NCBI RefSeq assembly: GCF_031326205.1
Contig: NZ_CP133721.1
Coordinates: 124,001-188,000 of the forward strand
Reading direction: 5' to 3'
DNA length: 64,000 nt
Origin: Flavobacterium sp. 20NA77.7
GTDB lineage: Bacteria > Bacteroidota > Bacteroidia > Flavobacteriales > Flavobacteriaceae
The notes under the pieces are model-generated. The model worked only from the letters and a program-made list of their open reading frames with translations, had not been told where the DNA came from and searched no databases. The position numbers and the translations under genes were made by a program. Of the stretch, positions 19,801 through 29,520 are shown piece by piece (the stretch's first letter is position 1; each line of letters opens with the position of its first letter).

Positions 19801-22800
19801 TGACTGCATTTTCAAAATGTTCTGGTTCTGTTTCTGCGGCTCAAACATTTACCGTTTCTGGAACAAATTTAACCGCAAACCTTGTTGTTGCAGCATATAC
19901 GAATTTAGAATATTCATTAGATGGCACTACATATTCTTCAACGCTTTCAATAACACCTACCTCTGGTACAGTAGCAACAACGACAATATACGTTAGAATG
20001 ACAGCCGCTAGTGCATCTTTGACTACAGGTAATATATCAATTACTTCAACAGGCGCTACGAATCAAACTATAGCAGTATCTGGAACGGTAAGTATTGTTA
20101 CCGCAATTTCAGCTCATCCCTCTACTGCATCTCAATCAGTGTGTCAAGGTGCCACTTTGACAGCGCTGACTGTAACAGCAAGTGGGACAAGTTTAACGTA
20201 TCAATGGTATTCTAATACTATAGCTTCTACAACTGGTAGTACTTTAATTACTGGAGCCACAAGTGCATCCTATACTCCGACTAATTCAGTGCCTTCTACA
20301 TTTTATTATTATTGCGTAGTTACAGGTACATGTGGTACATTAACTTCCAATTTTTCTGGACTAATTACTATAAATGAAACACCTGTTGCAGGAACAGCAA
20401 CTATATCTGCGACAAATATTTGTCCTGGTAACACGGTAACTCTTTCTTTAACAGGAAACACAGGAAGCATTCAATGGCAATCATCACTAAATAACAGCAC
20501 TTGGAATAATATTACTGGAGCAACAACTGCGACTTATACGACTGCTGCATTAACTACAACAACGTATTATAGAGCCGCTATTACTAGTGGCGTTTGTACA
20601 GTAGCAAATAGTAATGTTCTTACAGTTACTGTTCCAACTGCCCCTTATCCATTTGATAGAGCTGTTAATTTTACTTCTGGAGGTCATTTAACAAAAGCAG
20701 CAGGAACTTCAATCAATTTAACGAATTGGACTGTTGAAGCTTGGATTTATCCAACAGCATGGAATTATCTTGCAGGGATTGTAAGTAAACGAGATTTTCA
20801 ATTCATGACAAATTCAAATGGCGCACTCTCAGTGATGATAGAGCGTGACTGGTCATGGGAATTAACAACGACCGCAAATAATGTTGTTATATTAAACAAA
20901 TGGCAACATGTTGCCGCTAGTTATAATGCTACTTCTAAAGTGGTTAAAATATATGTTAATGGAGTTTTAGTACACACATTTACACGTGGTCAATCTTTTG
21001 TTCCTGATTTTAATAGCTATGATTTTAAAGTCGGATATAATAATGGTATCGGGAATGGAACACCTAATCGAACTTTTGCTGGAAATATTGACGAAGTTAA
21101 GGTTTGGAATACTGTAAGAACGGATGCCGAAGTTGCTTCAAATTTTGCCACACAATTAATTGGAAACGAAAGCGGTCTAGTAGCTTATTACAAGTTTGAT
21201 CAAGGTGTTGGGGGCGCAAATAATACTGCCATTACAAGTTTAATAGATGCAACAGCAAACGGGAATCATTTGACACCAGCTTCTTCTTCCCCTGTATATG
21301 CTATGACTGGTGCAACAAATAATATTGTTCAAGCTGGTCCTGCGATTTTAACTTCGCCAAACATTTGTTTAAATGCAACAACAACCTTAACTCATACAGT
21401 TTCTGGCGGAACTTGGTCTACTTCAAATGCATCAATTATTTCTATTGATTCAAGTACAGGCGCAGCAACTGCTAATGCAGAAGGATCAGCTACTATTACC
21501 TATTCATTCACAGATAACGGTTGTAATTATTCTAGCACAAAAGTATTTTCAGTTTTAGGATTACCTGCAATTACAACACAACCAGCCGCTACCGCCCAAA
21601 ACATTTGTTTAAATGGAACAGCTACGGCACTTTCTGTAACTGCAACAGGTGCTGGTTTGACGTATCAATGGTATAAAAATATAACTGCGTCTAATACTGG
21701 TGGGACTTCAATTTCAGGAGCAACTAGTGCAAGTTACACACCGCTTAGTACAACAGCCGGAGAGGCTTACTATTATTGTATTGTAAGTGGTACTTGTACA
21801 CCAGCTGTAACAAGTAATGTCTCTGGATTAATAAAAGTGTACGCACCTTCTGTGGCGGGTACCATTAGTTCTTCTGTAACAAGTATTTGTGATTCAGGAT
21901 CAACAACATTAACATTAGCAGGAAATACAGGAACTATTCAATGGCAACGTTTTGATAATCCAGTTTGGACTGATTTGTCAGGAGAAACAAATACAACATA
22001 TACGACACCAATTTTAACTCAAAATACAGTTTACAGAGTAGTTGTAACAAACGGACTTTGTTCAAGTGTCACAAGTTCTGATTTTACAGTTCCAGTAAAT
22101 ACTTCACCATCAGCTCCAACTTCCACAACTACAATAAACTATTGTCAAGGCGCCACAGCTACAGCTTTAGTAGCTACTCCAATTAGTGGTTATTCGTTAC
22201 AATGGTATACTACTGCGACAGGTGGCACAGCGAGTACAACTGCCCCAACACCATTGACCACTTCTGTTGGATCAACGATTTATTATGTGAGTCAGAAACA
22301 AAATTCTTCTACAGTCACAACAACAACAAGTGCGGGTGTTACGGCAAGTTATGTTTCTGGACTCACTTTCGGACAAACATTTCAAGTAAGTACTACTAGC
22401 AGAATAAATTCATTAGCTATTGGTCAAATATTTGCATATTCACCTGTAATTAATCTTAAAATTTATAATGGATTTGGTGGAGCATTATTGGGAAGTGCAG
22501 ATGCAACTATGACCGGATCAGGTTATTTTAATCCTATATTCACATTTGTAAATTCAAATATTGTTTTAAATGCGAATCAAACATATTATTTTGAAGTAAC
22601 TAGTACTAATAGTGTCTCAATATATTTGATGTCGGTAAAAAACAATACAACCCCTACAGGTGTCTTGTATCAAAATAATGTTGCAAATTCAGCATTAGAT
22701 TTTGATTTTACATTGACATCAACCTCTATTGCTAACCCATGCGAAAGCCCACGAACGGCTATCACAGTTAATGTAAACGAAGTTCCAACCATTTCAGGTA

Positions 22801-25800
22801 TTCAAAACATGACGGTTGGGGGTAGTACAATTACTTTAACAGGTTCTGGTACACCAGACAACACAACACCTTGGACTTCATCAAACACTGCTGTGGCTAC
22901 TATTACTTCTTCAGGAGTAGTTAATGCAGTAGGAGGTGGTACTACTACCATAACTTATTTAACAGCTAGTGGCTGTTCTAAAACAGCGATGCTTCGAGTT
23001 GTCGATTGCTCGCAACCTTTTGGAAATGCTTTAGCTTTTGGTGTAGGTTCAACTGCAGCCACTGCTGATTTTGTGAATATTCCTTCTAGAATATTTCCTA
23101 CTCAATCCGTAGCTAATTTTACGATTGAAACTTGGATAAGACCCGCTGCTTCTGATATAATGTCTGGAACTCCTGGAAATAGTTGGTTGTCCTTTTTAGG
23201 GTATACAGGTACAAAAAGAAGTCCATCAATATATATAACCAATAATGGGGTTTTACATGCGTCTTGGTCTGAAGGCTCAACATTAATCGGAACGCCAGTT
23301 TCTGCTAGTAGTCCAACTTCCTTGGTAGCTAATAAATGGACTCACGTAGCTTTAGTAAAAGACGGAACAACTATGCGTTTATTCGTTGATGGTATCCAAA
23401 TCCAATCGATAACTTGTGCGGCAAATTTAGATCTTCCAGATAATGCCTATTGGTTAGGAAAATCGGATCAACAATTTAGTGGAGCATTAGACGAGGTTCG
23501 TTTTTGGTCAACGACTCGTACTCAAGCTCAAATTCAAGCTACTATGAATGCCGAGTTAGCTGGAACAGAAGCAGGTTTATTAGCCTATTTTGACTTCAAT
23601 GAAGGTATTGCTGGTGGAACAAATACATCTATTACTTCGATTATTAACAAAGCAAATAATACTTTAAATGGTACCTTAACTAATTTTACAAGAACTGGAA
23701 CGACATCTAATTTTGTTGGAAATTCAGTTTCAAGTAGTGATATTACAGGTGCAGCAACAATTTGTGGTAATACTACTGCACAGTATACACATCAAATTCC
23801 TGGAGGAACTTGGTCGGTATCTAATGGAGCTACTGCTACTATAAGTACCTCAGGATTACTTACTGCCACAACAAATGAAAATATAACCTTATCTTATACA
23901 TACGCGTTAAATGGCTGTTCGTTTACAGCAACAAAAACAGTTGCGATAAATTCTCCTGCTGCTCCTGTGACCAATACCACAATTAATTTATGTCAAGGCG
24001 CCACAACTTCGGCATTAACGGCAACGGCTTTATCCGGTCATACGCTTCAATGGTACACAGTTGCTACCGGAGGAACGGCTAGCTCTACAGCGCCTACACC
24101 AAGTGTAACTACTTTGGGTACAACAATGTATTATGTAAGTCAAAAAAACAACACAACGAATTGCGAAAGTGCACGAACAGCAATTACGGTTACTATCAAT
24201 GCAGTGCCTACAATTTCAGGTGCACAAAGCATAACTGTAGGAGGTACACCACTTCAATTAACAGGCTCAGGTACAGCAGATACTTTAACGCCTTGGACTT
24301 CTTCCAATACAGCGGCAGCAACTGTTTCATCAACAGGAGTGGTAACTGCAGTTGGGGCAGGATCCACTATCATAACCTACACTGCTGCTAATGGTTGTAC
24401 AGCAACCGCAGTAATTAGTGTCGTAGACTGTAGCCAACCATTTGGTAATGCATTACAATTTGATGGGGTTGATGATTCGTTTTCTACCGCTTCTAATTTA
24501 AGTGCTTTAAATATTACCGGTAACATCACGCTTGAAACTTGGATTAAGTTTGATCAAGTTCATTCAGATTATGTAAGAGTTATAGGGAAAGGAGATAATT
24601 CGAATAGAACATATGGCCTATGGTTAGGAACAAATGGCAAATTATTGTTTCAAATTTGGAGTAGCTTTGGTTCAGGTTTAGGTTTAGAAAGCACAACAGC
24701 TTTACAACCGGGTGTTTGGTATCATATTTCGGCAACAAGAAGTGGAAATACAGCCAAAATTTATATTAACGGTATCGAAGATGCTTCTACAAGTACAACT
24801 GTAACTCCACAAACTAATACCCTCCCTTTAACGGTTGGTTATGGGGGTATACATACATGGTTAAAAGGAGCTTTAGATGAAGTAAGAGTTTGGAATGTTG
24901 CCCGTTCGCTTTCTCAAATTCAACAAGGCATGTACAATGCATTAGTTGGAAATGAAACAGGACTAGTAGCATATTATGACTTCAATCAAGGAATTGCAGG
25001 AGGTAATAATTCAACTATTAATGCAGCTCTTGATAGAACTACGAATGTTCTTCACGGTACGTTAACCAATTTTGCCAAAACAGGAACGGCATCAAATTTT
25101 GTTGGAAATACAGCAGCTAATTTTGTAATTACAGGTGCTGCAACCTTATGTGCTAATAGTACTTCACAATATACACACCAAGTATCTGGCGGAACCTGGT
25201 CGTTATCAAGTGGTGCTAATGCAACCATTAGTACATCAGGATTGTTAACGGCTGCAGCCAATGAAGATATTACGGTATCGTATACTTATGTGGTTAATGG
25301 TTGTACATTTATTGCTACAAAAGCAGTATCAATTGTAACACCTGCGATAACGGTTCAACCCTCTACAACCTCACAAAACGTATGTGTTAATGGTATAACA
25401 GCAACACTTGCAGTTACGGCTACGGGATTAAATAATACATACCAATGGTATAAAAATACAACAGCTTCAACTACAGGAGGAACATTGATTACGGGAGCTA
25501 CAAACTCTGTTTATATGCCTTCTAACACATTAGTTGGTACAACATATTATTATTGTGTAGTGAGCAATACGTGTTCGTCACCTATGACTTCTAATGTTTC
25601 GGGAGCAATTACTATTTCTCCTGTTTCAGTAGCAGGAACAATAACTGGTACAACTTCTATTTGTAGTGGTGCTACAACCACATTAACACTTTCGGGTAAT
25701 GTTGGTACTATTCAATGGCAACGTTTTGACAATCCTGTTTGGACTGATTTAACAGGTGAAACAAATACTTCATTTACAACACCAGTACTTACTCAAAATA

Positions 25801-28800
25801 CAACTTATAGAGCGGTGGTTATTAGTGGTTATTGTTCTTCTGCAATGACTTCAAGTTTCAATGTAGTTGTTAATCCGCTGCCTGTAATTTCAGGAACAAC
25901 TTCTGTAGGTACAGGAGAATCAATAACGCTTTCAGCTACAACTACGGCTGCAAGTTCAAATGCATGGGTTTCATCAAATACTGTGGTAGCAACGGTATCT
26001 AATATGGGTGTAGTAACGGGATTAACAACGGGTACTACAACTATTACATATACAAATAATAACGGCTGTTCAGATACTGAAATAATTACTGTAACATTAG
26101 GCACAACAATAGCACCGGTTTTAACATCTCCTGTTACAAATACAACAGGTGCTACCACATTAAATTTTAATTATACATTACCCGAACCACCATTAGCAGG
26201 TTCTGTTGCTTTAATTTTTACACCAACAGGTGGTGGTACACCAATTCTTTGGACAATGACAAATGCAACTTCTGCTACCTTTAGTTATGTGGTAGGGACT
26301 AATCCAACCACACTTCCAAATGTAGTTTCAGGTACAGCGCTAGGATTTACAACATATGATGTAACGCTAATTTATCAAGATGCATTTAGTAACCCAGCAA
26401 CATCAGTTACTAATACTAATATTCAAACATTAGCACCACCAAGTATTAGTTTTGCCAATACTAATTATACAGGTATAATCAATCAATCAATAGCAATCCA
26501 AACAGTAAATGCAGGAGGAGGAATGGTTACTTATTCTATTTCCCCAATATTACCTACAGGATTAAGTTTAAATACAGCAACTGGAGTAATCTCAGGAACT
26601 CCAACTGTAACGTTAGCACAAACTTCGTTTACAGTTACAGCTACAAATGCAGCAGGTACTGATTCAGAATCATTTAATTTATTTATTGATGCGGATACAG
26701 ACGGCGATGGAATAGGAAATGCGACAGATACAGACATTGATGGCGATGGAACAGCTAATGGACAAGATACAAATCCTACAAATCCATGTATTGGATATAA
26801 TTCTAGTACAGCTAGTTCAACTTGGCAAACAGCAGATTGTGATGGGGATGGTATTCTTAATGGATCAGACGCAGATGTTGACGGGAATGGAACAATTGAT
26901 AATGGTACGGATATAGATGGAGACGGAATAAATGATGCGAATGATCCAGATATTGATGGGGATGGTATTCCTAATGGAGCTGATTCAGATCCAGATGGTA
27001 ATGGAACTATAAATAATGGTCCAGACACTGATGGTGATGGTATTAATGATGCGAATGATCCAGATATTGATGGCGATGGTATTCCTAATGGAGCTGATTC
27101 AGACCCAGATGGTAATGGAACTATAAATAATGGTCCAGACACTGATGGCGATGGTATTAATGATGCGAATGACCCAGATATTGATGGCGATGGCATTCCT
27201 AATGGCGCAGATGCTGACGCAAATGGTGATGGCACTATTGATAATGGTGCTGTTGATACAGATGGAGATGGAATTGTAGATGGAGCAGATAGTGATGTGA
27301 ATGGAGACGGAGTTATTGACAATGGCCCAGATACAGATGGTGATGGTATTAATGATGCGAATGACCCAGATATTGATGGCGATGGCATTCCAAATGGTGC
27401 TGATGCAGATCCAGATGGAGATGGAACTATTAATAATGGCCCAGATACTGATGGAGATGGAATAAATGACGCTAATGACCCAGATATTGATGGCGATGGA
27501 GTTCCAAATGGTGCTGATGCAGATCCTGATGGTAATGGAACTATTAATAATGGCCCAGATACTGATGGTGACGGAATAAATGATGCCAATGATCCAGATA
27601 TTGATGGTGATGGGATACCAAATGGTGCTGATGCAGATCCTGATGGGGATGGAACGATTAATAATGGCCCAGACACTGATGGCGATGGTATTAATGATGC
27701 AGCCGATGCAGATCCTGATGGTAATGGAACTATTGATAACGGTCCAGACACTGATGGCGATGGTATTAATGATGCTAACGATCCAGATATTGATGGCGAT
27801 GGCATTCCAAATGCAGCCGATGTTGACCCAGATGGAAATGGTACAAACAACAATGGTACTGATATGGATGGTGATGGTATTAATGATGCAAATGATCCAG
27901 ATATGGATGGAGATGGTATTCCGAATGGAGTGGATAATTGTCCAAACATTGTGAATCCTTCAGTTATAACTCAACCAAGCTCACAAGTAGTAAATATTTG
28001 TCCAAACGGTACACCACCAACATTAACGATTCAGGCAAATGGACAACAATTAGAATACCAATGGTATGTGAATACAATAAATTCCAATGTAGGAGGAACA
28101 CCAATAACAGGCGCGACAAGTACATCATTTGTACCAAGTAATGCTTTGGTTGGACCTCATTATTATTATGTAGTTGTTAATGGTACTTGTGGAATGTCTA
28201 AGTCTGAAGTTTCTGGAGCAATTACAGTTCAAGATATTACATTACCAACAGTTGTTACACAAAACATTTCGGTTGCATTAAATGCTTCAGGGACAGCGAC
28301 CATTACGGCAGCACAAATTAATAATGGTTCAACAGATAACTGTAGTATTGCCTCGGTGACAGTTAGTCCATCATCTTTTACGTGCGCAAATATTGGAACT
28401 AACACAGTTACTTTAACCGTAACAGATGGAAATGGAAATGTAAATACAGGAACAGCTACGGTAACTGTAACAGAAAGCACATTACCAACAGTTGTTACAC
28501 AAAACATTTCGGTTGCATTAAATGCTTCAGGGACAGCGACAATTGCGGCAGCACAAATTAATAATGGTTCAACAGATAACTGTAGTATTGCCTCGATGAC
28601 AGTTAGTCCATCATCTTTTACGTGCACAAATATTGGAACTAATATAGTTACTTTAACCGTAACAGATGGAAATGGAAATATAAATACAGGAACAGCTACG
28701 GTAACTGTGACAGATACTATTTTGCCAACAGTTGTTACACAAAATGCATCTGTAACATTAAATGCTCAAGGAACCGCAACAGTAACAGCAACTCAAGTGA

Positions 28801-29510
28801 ATAATGGTTCATTTGATAATTGTAGTATAGCAACCATAACTGTGTCTCCAAGTTCATTTACATGTGCTAATATCGGAACCAATACTGTAACGGTAACCGT
28901 AACGGATGCTAGTGGTAATGTAAGTTCAAGTACTGCAATAGTAACAGTTGTTTTAGATAATTCTATATCAGCAAATAATGATTTAGATGCTATACCAGAC
29001 AATTGTGATGATGACGATGATAATGATGGAATTTTAGACGTGAACGATAACTGTCAATTTATTGCAAATCAAGATCAATTAAATACAGATAATGATACGA
29101 TGGGAGATATTTGTGATCCAGATGATGATAATGATGGTATTGATGATGTGTATGATAACTGTCCAAAATCGTATAACCCTTATCAAGAAGATAGAGATAA
29201 CGATGGGCAAGGAGATAGTTGTGATACCATAGAAATTAACGTCTCTGATGCTATTTCACCAAATGGCGATGGAATTAATGATACATGGGTAATTTATAAT
29301 ATTGAAAATCATCCAAATGCTGTAGTAAAAGTGTTTAATAGATGGGGTAAAGAAGTATTTAAAGCAAGACATTACCAAAATAATTGGGGAGGTGAATTTG
29401 GAACAAATACGGAGACTTTACCAGAAGGCGGATCATATTACTACCAAATCGATTTGGATGGTGACGGATCAATAGATAAAGATGGTTGGTTATATATTTC
29501 AAGAAAATAA
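16872..29510 (+). CDS. Giant T9SS-secreted multidomain adhesin (4212 aa), SprB-like
   Basis: The start is set at the ATG at 16872 (MKNTFFSKILKQLLF, signal peptide ending SQGQ); the upstream ATG at 16800 lies inside the promoter. Domain order by motif: N-terminal beta region; IPT/TIG (about 427-500); FG-GAP-like calcium repeats (about 553-880: DINGDGKMDLIVP, DFNNDGYLDILFS); a second IPT/TIG (890-966); three LamG/ConA-like domains (about 1258-1440, 2057-2243, 2527-2710) separated by Ig-like and Big_2 domains; a putative Ig domain (3190-3270); a long thrombospondin type 3 DGDGIND region (3274-3690); three 80-residue HYR-like repeats; short TSP3; and a C-terminal gliding-motility (CHU_C, type B T9SS) domain (about 4124-4212: SPNGDGINDTW, FNRWGKEVF, GSYYYQIDLDGDG). 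Its partner SprF-like gene follows directly. Surface adhesion or gliding is likely. Confidence 0.9.
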   Translation: MKNTFFSKILKQLLFISVLLTFGFSQGQTKRVLANWMGGNASSISFPYNGDYSNPITNGCSMNYSGITPQNDNRFFFTANPSSTLNTSTSPYISFTINAGSSSIDLDRIVFQSYAGASLNTSLRYSVDGYASNLGSITANGSSYSLTSVDLNSLANISGTVEFRMYFYGNASATSIMLGSTGSAYSSVDGTPSSYGPTPVAPPTGYSWSSVSFWYNYFAPVITTSSSLTTFSKCTGLASNAQTFSVSGTNLTSNITIAALTGYEYSLDGITYTSTLNISPSSGSVASTPVYVRLTTASTGSPSGNISISATGATTQTIAVTGVVNSLPTITIGSVSNVFQSATSFIIPYTATTNSPTLYSVSAGTNALSGFTPVSDVIFSGSSGNLTVPIPTNSALGTYDFVLKVKNATTLCESTLVNFTMKVATAPPTITSFSPISGAVGSTVTITGTGFNTTATNNIVSFDGVSATVTSATATSLNVTVPYGTTGFSKIKVLNTATGIAYSKGSFSTTFHNGGFGNGDYNYGTGTFNGAVTFTTAASWQTTADWKSINLLVDYNNDGFPDYTSMSNSSSSIYIYKNTITTPGTTVSTSTFSTTAVTLTATTTPSAIFSEDINGDGKMDLIVPTGSSIDIFINTSSAGTISFATKQTFTLACSNRVRFVDINKDGMLDIFSYSGAAFKYLLNTSTLGAATINFGTSISLTTATTPLDFDMADFNNDGYLDILFSYASGYYISLGSNTGFGVFTSNASSFSSGNIVSGDLDNDGDIDFVVKTSTSAINYFTNNGSGVFTSLSSSVGSPSGILNGFDLANFNGDAYPEVYSSNANSGPYIAIFNNTTTSNTLSYANSTNAYSSSNPMGLKATDVNGDGRPDIVAPGYYNTSYYVNQNIIGIPTISSFTPTSGSGGTSITITGTYFTGTTDVKFNGISATSFTVNSSTSITAIAPIGTTGTVQVITPGGTVTSASNFTYSPTIVRTGTLTAFSKCSGSVSAAQTFTVSGTNLTANLVVAAYTNLEYSLDGTTYSSTLSITPTSGTVATTTIYVRMTAASASLTTGNISITSTGATNQTIAVSGTVSIVTAISAHPSTASQSVCQGATLTALTVTASGTSLTYQWYSNTIASTTGSTLITGATSASYTPTNSVPSTFYYYCVVTGTCGTLTSNFSGLITINETPVAGTATISATNICPGNTVTLSLTGNTGSIQWQSSLNNSTWNNITGATTATYTTAALTTTTYYRAAITSGVCTVANSNVLTVTVPTAPYPFDRAVNFTSGGHLTKAAGTSINLTNWTVEAWIYPTAWNYLAGIVSKRDFQFMTNSNGALSVMIERDWSWELTTTANNVVILNKWQHVAASYNATSKVVKIYVNGVLVHTFTRGQSFVPDFNSYDFKVGYNNGIGNGTPNRTFAGNIDEVKVWNTVRTDAEVASNFATQLIGNESGLVAYYKFDQGVGGANNTAITSLIDATANGNHLTPASSSPVYAMTGATNNIVQAGPAILTSPNICLNATTTLTHTVSGGTWSTSNASIISIDSSTGAATANAEGSATITYSFTDNGCNYSSTKVFSVLGLPAITTQPAATAQNICLNGTATALSVTATGAGLTYQWYKNITASNTGGTSISGATSASYTPLSTTAGEAYYYCIVSGTCTPAVTSNVSGLIKVYAPSVAGTISSSVTSICDSGSTTLTLAGNTGTIQWQRFDNPVWTDLSGETNTTYTTPILTQNTVYRVVVTNGLCSSVTSSDFTVPVNTSPSAPTSTTTINYCQGATATALVATPISGYSLQWYTTATGGTASTTAPTPLTTSVGSTIYYVSQKQNSSTVTTTTSAGVTASYVSGLTFGQTFQVSTTSRINSLAIGQIFAYSPVINLKIYNGFGGALLGSADATMTGSGYFNPIFTFVNSNIVLNANQTYYFEVTSTNSVSIYLMSVKNNTTPTGVLYQNNVANSALDFDFTLTSTSIANPCESPRTAITVNVNEVPTISGIQNMTVGGSTITLTGSGTPDNTTPWTSSNTAVATITSSGVVNAVGGGTTTITYLTASGCSKTAMLRVVDCSQPFGNALAFGVGSTAATADFVNIPSRIFPTQSVANFTIETWIRPAASDIMSGTPGNSWLSFLGYTGTKRSPSIYITNNGVLHASWSEGSTLIGTPVSASSPTSLVANKWTHVALVKDGTTMRLFVDGIQIQSITCAANLDLPDNAYWLGKSDQQFSGALDEVRFWSTTRTQAQIQATMNAELAGTEAGLLAYFDFNEGIAGGTNTSITSIINKANNTLNGTLTNFTRTGTTSNFVGNSVSSSDITGAATICGNTTAQYTHQIPGGTWSVSNGATATISTSGLLTATTNENITLSYTYALNGCSFTATKTVAINSPAAPVTNTTINLCQGATTSALTATALSGHTLQWYTVATGGTASSTAPTPSVTTLGTTMYYVSQKNNTTNCESARTAITVTINAVPTISGAQSITVGGTPLQLTGSGTADTLTPWTSSNTAAATVSSTGVVTAVGAGSTIITYTAANGCTATAVISVVDCSQPFGNALQFDGVDDSFSTASNLSALNITGNITLETWIKFDQVHSDYVRVIGKGDNSNRTYGLWLGTNGKLLFQIWSSFGSGLGLESTTALQPGVWYHISATRSGNTAKIYINGIEDASTSTTVTPQTNTLPLTVGYGGIHTWLKGALDEVRVWNVARSLSQIQQGMYNALVGNETGLVAYYDFNQGIAGGNNSTINAALDRTTNVLHGTLTNFAKTGTASNFVGNTAANFVITGAATLCANSTSQYTHQVSGGTWSLSSGANATISTSGLLTAAANEDITVSYTYVVNGCTFIATKAVSIVTPAITVQPSTTSQNVCVNGITATLAVTATGLNNTYQWYKNTTASTTGGTLITGATNSVYMPSNTLVGTTYYYCVVSNTCSSPMTSNVSGAITISPVSVAGTITGTTSICSGATTTLTLSGNVGTIQWQRFDNPVWTDLTGETNTSFTTPVLTQNTTYRAVVISGYCSSAMTSSFNVVVNPLPVISGTTSVGTGESITLSATTTAASSNAWVSSNTVVATVSNMGVVTGLTTGTTTITYTNNNGCSDTEIITVTLGTTIAPVLTSPVTNTTGATTLNFNYTLPEPPLAGSVALIFTPTGGGTPILWTMTNATSATFSYVVGTNPTTLPNVVSGTALGFTTYDVTLIYQDAFSNPATSVTNTNIQTLAPPSISFANTNYTGIINQSIAIQTVNAGGGMVTYSISPILPTGLSLNTATGVISGTPTVTLAQTSFTVTATNAAGTDSESFNLFIDADTDGDGIGNATDTDIDGDGTANGQDTNPTNPCIGYNSSTASSTWQTADCDGDGILNGSDADVDGNGTIDNGTDIDGDGINDANDPDIDGDGIPNGADSDPDGNGTINNGPDTDGDGINDANDPDIDGDGIPNGADSDPDGNGTINNGPDTDGDGINDANDPDIDGDGIPNGADADANGDGTIDNGAVDTDGDGIVDGADSDVNGDGVIDNGPDTDGDGINDANDPDIDGDGIPNGADADPDGDGTINNGPDTDGDGINDANDPDIDGDGVPNGADADPDGNGTINNGPDTDGDGINDANDPDIDGDGIPNGADADPDGDGTINNGPDTDGDGINDAADADPDGNGTIDNGPDTDGDGINDANDPDIDGDGIPNAADVDPDGNGTNNNGTDMDGDGINDANDPDMDGDGIPNGVDNCPNIVNPSVITQPSSQVVNICPNGTPPTLTIQANGQQLEYQWYVNTINSNVGGTPITGATSTSFVPSNALVGPHYYYVVVNGTCGMSKSEVSGAITVQDITLPTVVTQNISVALNASGTATITAAQINNGSTDNCSIASVTVSPSSFTCANIGTNTVTLTVTDGNGNVNTGTATVTVTESTLPTVVTQNISVALNASGTATIAAAQINNGSTDNCSIASMTVSPSSFTCTNIGTNIVTLTVTDGNGNINTGTATVTVTDTILPTVVTQNASVTLNAQGTATVTATQVNNGSFDNCSIATITVSPSSFTCANIGTNTVTVTVTDASGNVSSSTAIVTVVLDNSISANNDLDAIPDNCDDDDDNDGILDVNDNCQFIANQDQLNTDNDTMGDICDPDDDNDGIDDVYDNCPKSYNPYQEDRDNDGQGDSCDTIEINVSDAISPNGDGINDTWVIYNIENHPNAVVKVFNRWGKEVFKARHYQNNWGGEFGTNTETLPEGGSYYYQIDLDGDGSIDKDGWLYISRK
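26930..27930 (+). repeat. Tandem TSP3-type repeats, basic unit 114 bp
   Basis: The DNA encodes about eight to nine copies of a 38-residue unit (DPDIDGDGIPNGAD, PDGNGTINNGPDTDGDGIND). Two successive starts, at 26943 and 27057, are exactly 114 bp apart. Some units are shortened or altered, for example 27230-27330 and 27690-27740. Aspartates at regular positions suggest calcium-binding rod segments. Unit number is expected to vary between strains. Confidence 0.9.
28241..28960 (+). repeat. Three in-frame 240-bp HYR-like repeats
   Basis: The repeats begin at 28241, 28481 and 28721, each 240 bp (80 codons) with the core TVVTQN..., NNGSTDNCSIA and TNTVTLTVTDGNGN. The first two are almost identical at DNA level; the third is diverged. 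This points to one older and one recent duplication. Confidence 0.93.
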
Positions 29511-29520
29511 AATAAATCTA

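Noticed and set aside
26531..27949. 472-codon minus-strand open frame rich in Ser and Pro
   Set aside because: It is the antisense of the TSP3 DNA repeats and has no signal, domain or promoter; its length comes from the repeated composition.
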